Shown piece by piece: positions 17,006 through 18,422 of a stretch of 18,422 bases of DNA. This stretch comes from Burkholderiaceae bacterium (GTDB lineage Bacteria; Pseudomonadota; Gammaproteobacteria; Burkholderiales; Burkholderiaceae): contig CANCQD010000040.1 in the NCBI GenBank assembly GCA_947380285.1, positions 1 to 18,422 of the forward strand, given 5' to 3'. The notes beneath the pieces were generated by a model that searched no databases, was not told where the DNA came from, and was given only the letters and a program-made list of their open reading frames with translations. Position 1 is the stretch's first letter, and each line of letters starts with the position of its first letter. The position numbers were made by a program, and so were the translations under genes.

Positions 17006-17112
17006 CCTTCAAGGAGCGTTGCAAGGAATGCTGAGACCCAGCACTTCCCCAGGCTTGAAGGGAGTGGGCTCTAAGGTAACCCCCGGAGTTTGCTAATTGC
17101 AACCGCGCTCGC
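17006..17112 (+). ncRNA. SAH (S-adenosylhomocysteine) riboswitch aptamer
   Basis: The aptamer before ahcY fits the SAH riboswitch family, which turns on SAH recycling genes when SAH builds up. P1 is CCTTCAAG (17006-17013) with CTTGAAGG (17054-17061). P2 is GGAATGCTG (17025-17033) with CAGCA and TTCC (17039-17048, one bulged C). The conserved core GGAGCGTTGCAA and CCCAGGCTTG are present. The pseudoknot pairs GAGCG (17014-17018) with CGCTC (17106-17110). About 43 nt between P1 and the pseudoknot strand is a longer insert than in minimal examples and may hold an optional P3. Confidence 0.85.
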
Positions 17113-17173
17113 TAACCCATGATTCAATGGCTAGCGAGTTTCTACTCCAGCATTGGATCGTATTTAGCTGGAG
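17107..17173 (+). promoter_or_regulatory. Expression platform of the SAH riboswitch with SD-sequestering hairpin
   Basis: CTCCAGC (17145-17151) pairs perfectly with GCTGGAG (17167-17173), which contains the ahcY ribosome binding site GGAG. Upstream, CTCGCTA (17108-17114) pairs with TAGCGAG (17132-17138), with CCAT/ATGG continuing inside. This hairpin uses bases of the aptamer pseudoknot, so ligand binding should open it. The freed GAGT (17136-17139) can then pair with ACTC (17144-17147), disrupting the sequestering stem. That gives an ON switch acting on translation, as expected for the family. Confidence 0.6.
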
Positions 17174-17178
17174 CATTA

Positions 17179-18422
17179 ATGAATACCGTTTCTGACTTAA
17201 ATAATTTTGTAGCAACTCGTTGCGCAATTGCTGATATCTCTTTGGCTGACTTTGGCCGTAAAGAAATTGCCATTGCTGAAACTGAAATGCCTGGCCTGAT
17301 CGCCATTCGTGATGAATTTGCTGCACAACAACCTTTGCGTGGCGCACGCATTACTGGTTCATTACACATGACCATTCAAACTGCAGTATTGATCGAGACG
17401 CTTGAGGCGCTCGGTGCTGAAGTTCAATGGGCATCTTGCAATATTTTCTCTACACAAGACCATGCTGCTGCAGCCATTGCCGCTAACGGCACACCAGTAT
17501 TTGCGATCAAGGGCGAAACCCTTGAGCAGTATTGGGACTTTACGCACCGCATTTTTGAGTGGGCTGATGGCGGCTACACCAATATGATTTTGGATGATGG
17601 TGGCGATGCTACTTTGCTGTTGCACCTTGGAGCGCGCGCTGAGAAAGATCAAGCTTGCTTGAACAATCCAACTAGCGAAGAAGAAACCATTTTGTTTGCT
17701 GCTATCAAGAAAAAATTGGCACAAGATCCAACTTGGTATTCAACACGCTTAGAAAAAGTTAAAGGTGTTACTGAAGAAACCACTACAGGCGTACATCGCT
17801 TGTATCAAATGTTTGCCAAGGGTGATTTGAAATTCCCGGCAATCAACGTAAATGACTCTGTTACCAAGAGCAAGTTCGATAACCTCTATGGTTGCCGTGA
17901 GTCTTTGGTGGATGCGATCAAGCGCGCTACTGACGTGATGGTGGCCGGTAAGGTCGCCGTGGTTTGTGGTTATGGCGATGTGGGTAAGGGTTCAGCTCAA
18001 GCATTGCGCGCTTTGTCTGCTCAAGTTTGGGTAACTGAAGTTGATCCAATCTGCGCGTTGCAGGCCGCAATGGAAGGTTACCGTGTTGTGACGATGGATT
18101 ACGCTGCTGATAAAGCGGACATCTTTGTTTCTGCAACAGGCAACTACCATGTGATTACACATGACCACATGGCTAAGATGAAGAATCAAGCCATCGTTTG
18201 TAATATTGGCCACTTTGATAATGAGATTGATGTTGCTGGTATTGAGAAATACAAGTGGGAAGAAATCAAACCACAAGTTGACCATGTGATTTTCCCAGCT
18301 GCCAATGGCAAGCCTGAAAAGCGCATCATTATTTTGGCTAAAGGTCGTTTGGTTAACCTGGGTTGCGGCACAGGACATCCTTCATATGTCATGAGCTCTT
18401 CATTTGCAAACCAAGTGATTGC
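17179..18422 (+). CDS. ahcY: Adenosylhomocysteinase (3' end outside window)
   Basis: AhcY hydrolyses SAH to adenosine and homocysteine, relieving product inhibition of methyltransferases. The frame is open from ATG 17179 to the window end (414 codons); family members of this type have about 470-480 residues, so roughly 60 are missing. Visible features are [14 protein letters not shown] (62-75), [13 protein letters not shown] (86-98), the insertion of about 40 residues found in proteobacterial enzymes (about 150-195), the catalytic region [17 protein letters not shown] (222-238) and the NAD-binding [10 protein letters not shown] (264-273). GGAG at 17170-17173 is the ribosome binding site. An SAH riboswitch lies directly upstream. 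Confidence 0.97.
   Translation, partial: MNTVSDLNNFVATRCAIADISLADFGRKEIAIAETEMPGLIAIRDEFAAQQPLRGARITGSLHMTIQTAVLIETLEALGAEVQWASCNIFSTQDHAAAAIAANGTPVFAIKGETLEQYWDFTHRIFEWADGGYTNMILDDGGDATLLLHLGARAEKDQACLNNPTSEEETILFAAIKKKLAQDPTWYSTRLEKVKGVTEETTTGVHRLYQMFAKGDLKFPAINVNDSVTKSKFDNLYGCRESLVDAIKRATDVMVAGKVAVVCGYGDVGKGSAQALRALSAQVWVTEVDPICALQAAMEGYRVVTMDYAADKADIFVSATGNYHVITHDHMAKMKNQAIVCNIGHFDNEIDVAGIEKYKWEEIKPQVDHVIFPAANGKPEKRIIILAKGRLVNLGCGTGHPSYVMSSSFANQVI

Noticed and set aside
17093..17724. Several minus-strand open frames opposite ahcY
   Set aside because: The plus strand encodes a clear AhcY in frame from 17179 to the window end. The minus-strand translations resemble no family and have no plausible start signals.

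Overview
The window looks like a piece of core chromosome from a freshwater betaproteobacterium of the Burkholderiaceae, most likely Polynucleobacter or a close relative. This is an inference from recognisable protein sequences, moderate GC content, very tight gene packing, and Burkholderiales features: a single-cysteine DksA, a MetX/MetW pair, and an SAH riboswitch before ahcY. No insertion sequence, phage gene, CRISPR array, tRNA or rRNA was seen, and no gene looks broken. The only incomplete gene is ahcY, cut by the right edge.

Layout. (1) Positions 28-3304, plus strand: gatC-gatA-gatB, the tRNA-dependent amidotransferase, with overlapping stops and starts. (2) 3331-4987, plus: a DUF484 gene and xerC. 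(3) 5057-6730, plus: a COG0523/CobW metal GTPase with a histidine-rich tract, then dksA. (4) 6744-11368, plus: argB-slmA-metX-metW-ampG, a compact run with gaps of at most 15 bp and two 4-bp overlaps. (5) 11397-12856: xth (minus) and pyrE (plus), head to head with only 8 bp between start codons. (6) 12869-15566, minus: two lipid A acyltransferase-family genes followed by dapF. (7) 15771 to the end, plus: metK, then an SAH riboswitch, then ahcY.

Together the genes cover methionine supply and the SAM cycle (metX and metW early in the pathway, metK making SAM, ahcY removing SAH), arginine and lysine/peptidoglycan precursors (argB, dapF), envelope building and recycling (lpxL-like genes, ampG), pyrimidines (pyrE), and control of growth and division (dksA, slmA, xerC). 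The non-coding DNA with most content lies on either side of metK. Its roughly 120-nt leader can be hand-folded into competing helices, including one covering the ribosome binding site. Downstream is an SAH riboswitch whose expression platform can be traced base by base, preceded by a 30-bp palindrome. I did not find a convincing new multi-gene system. The metK leader is the best candidate for something undescribed.
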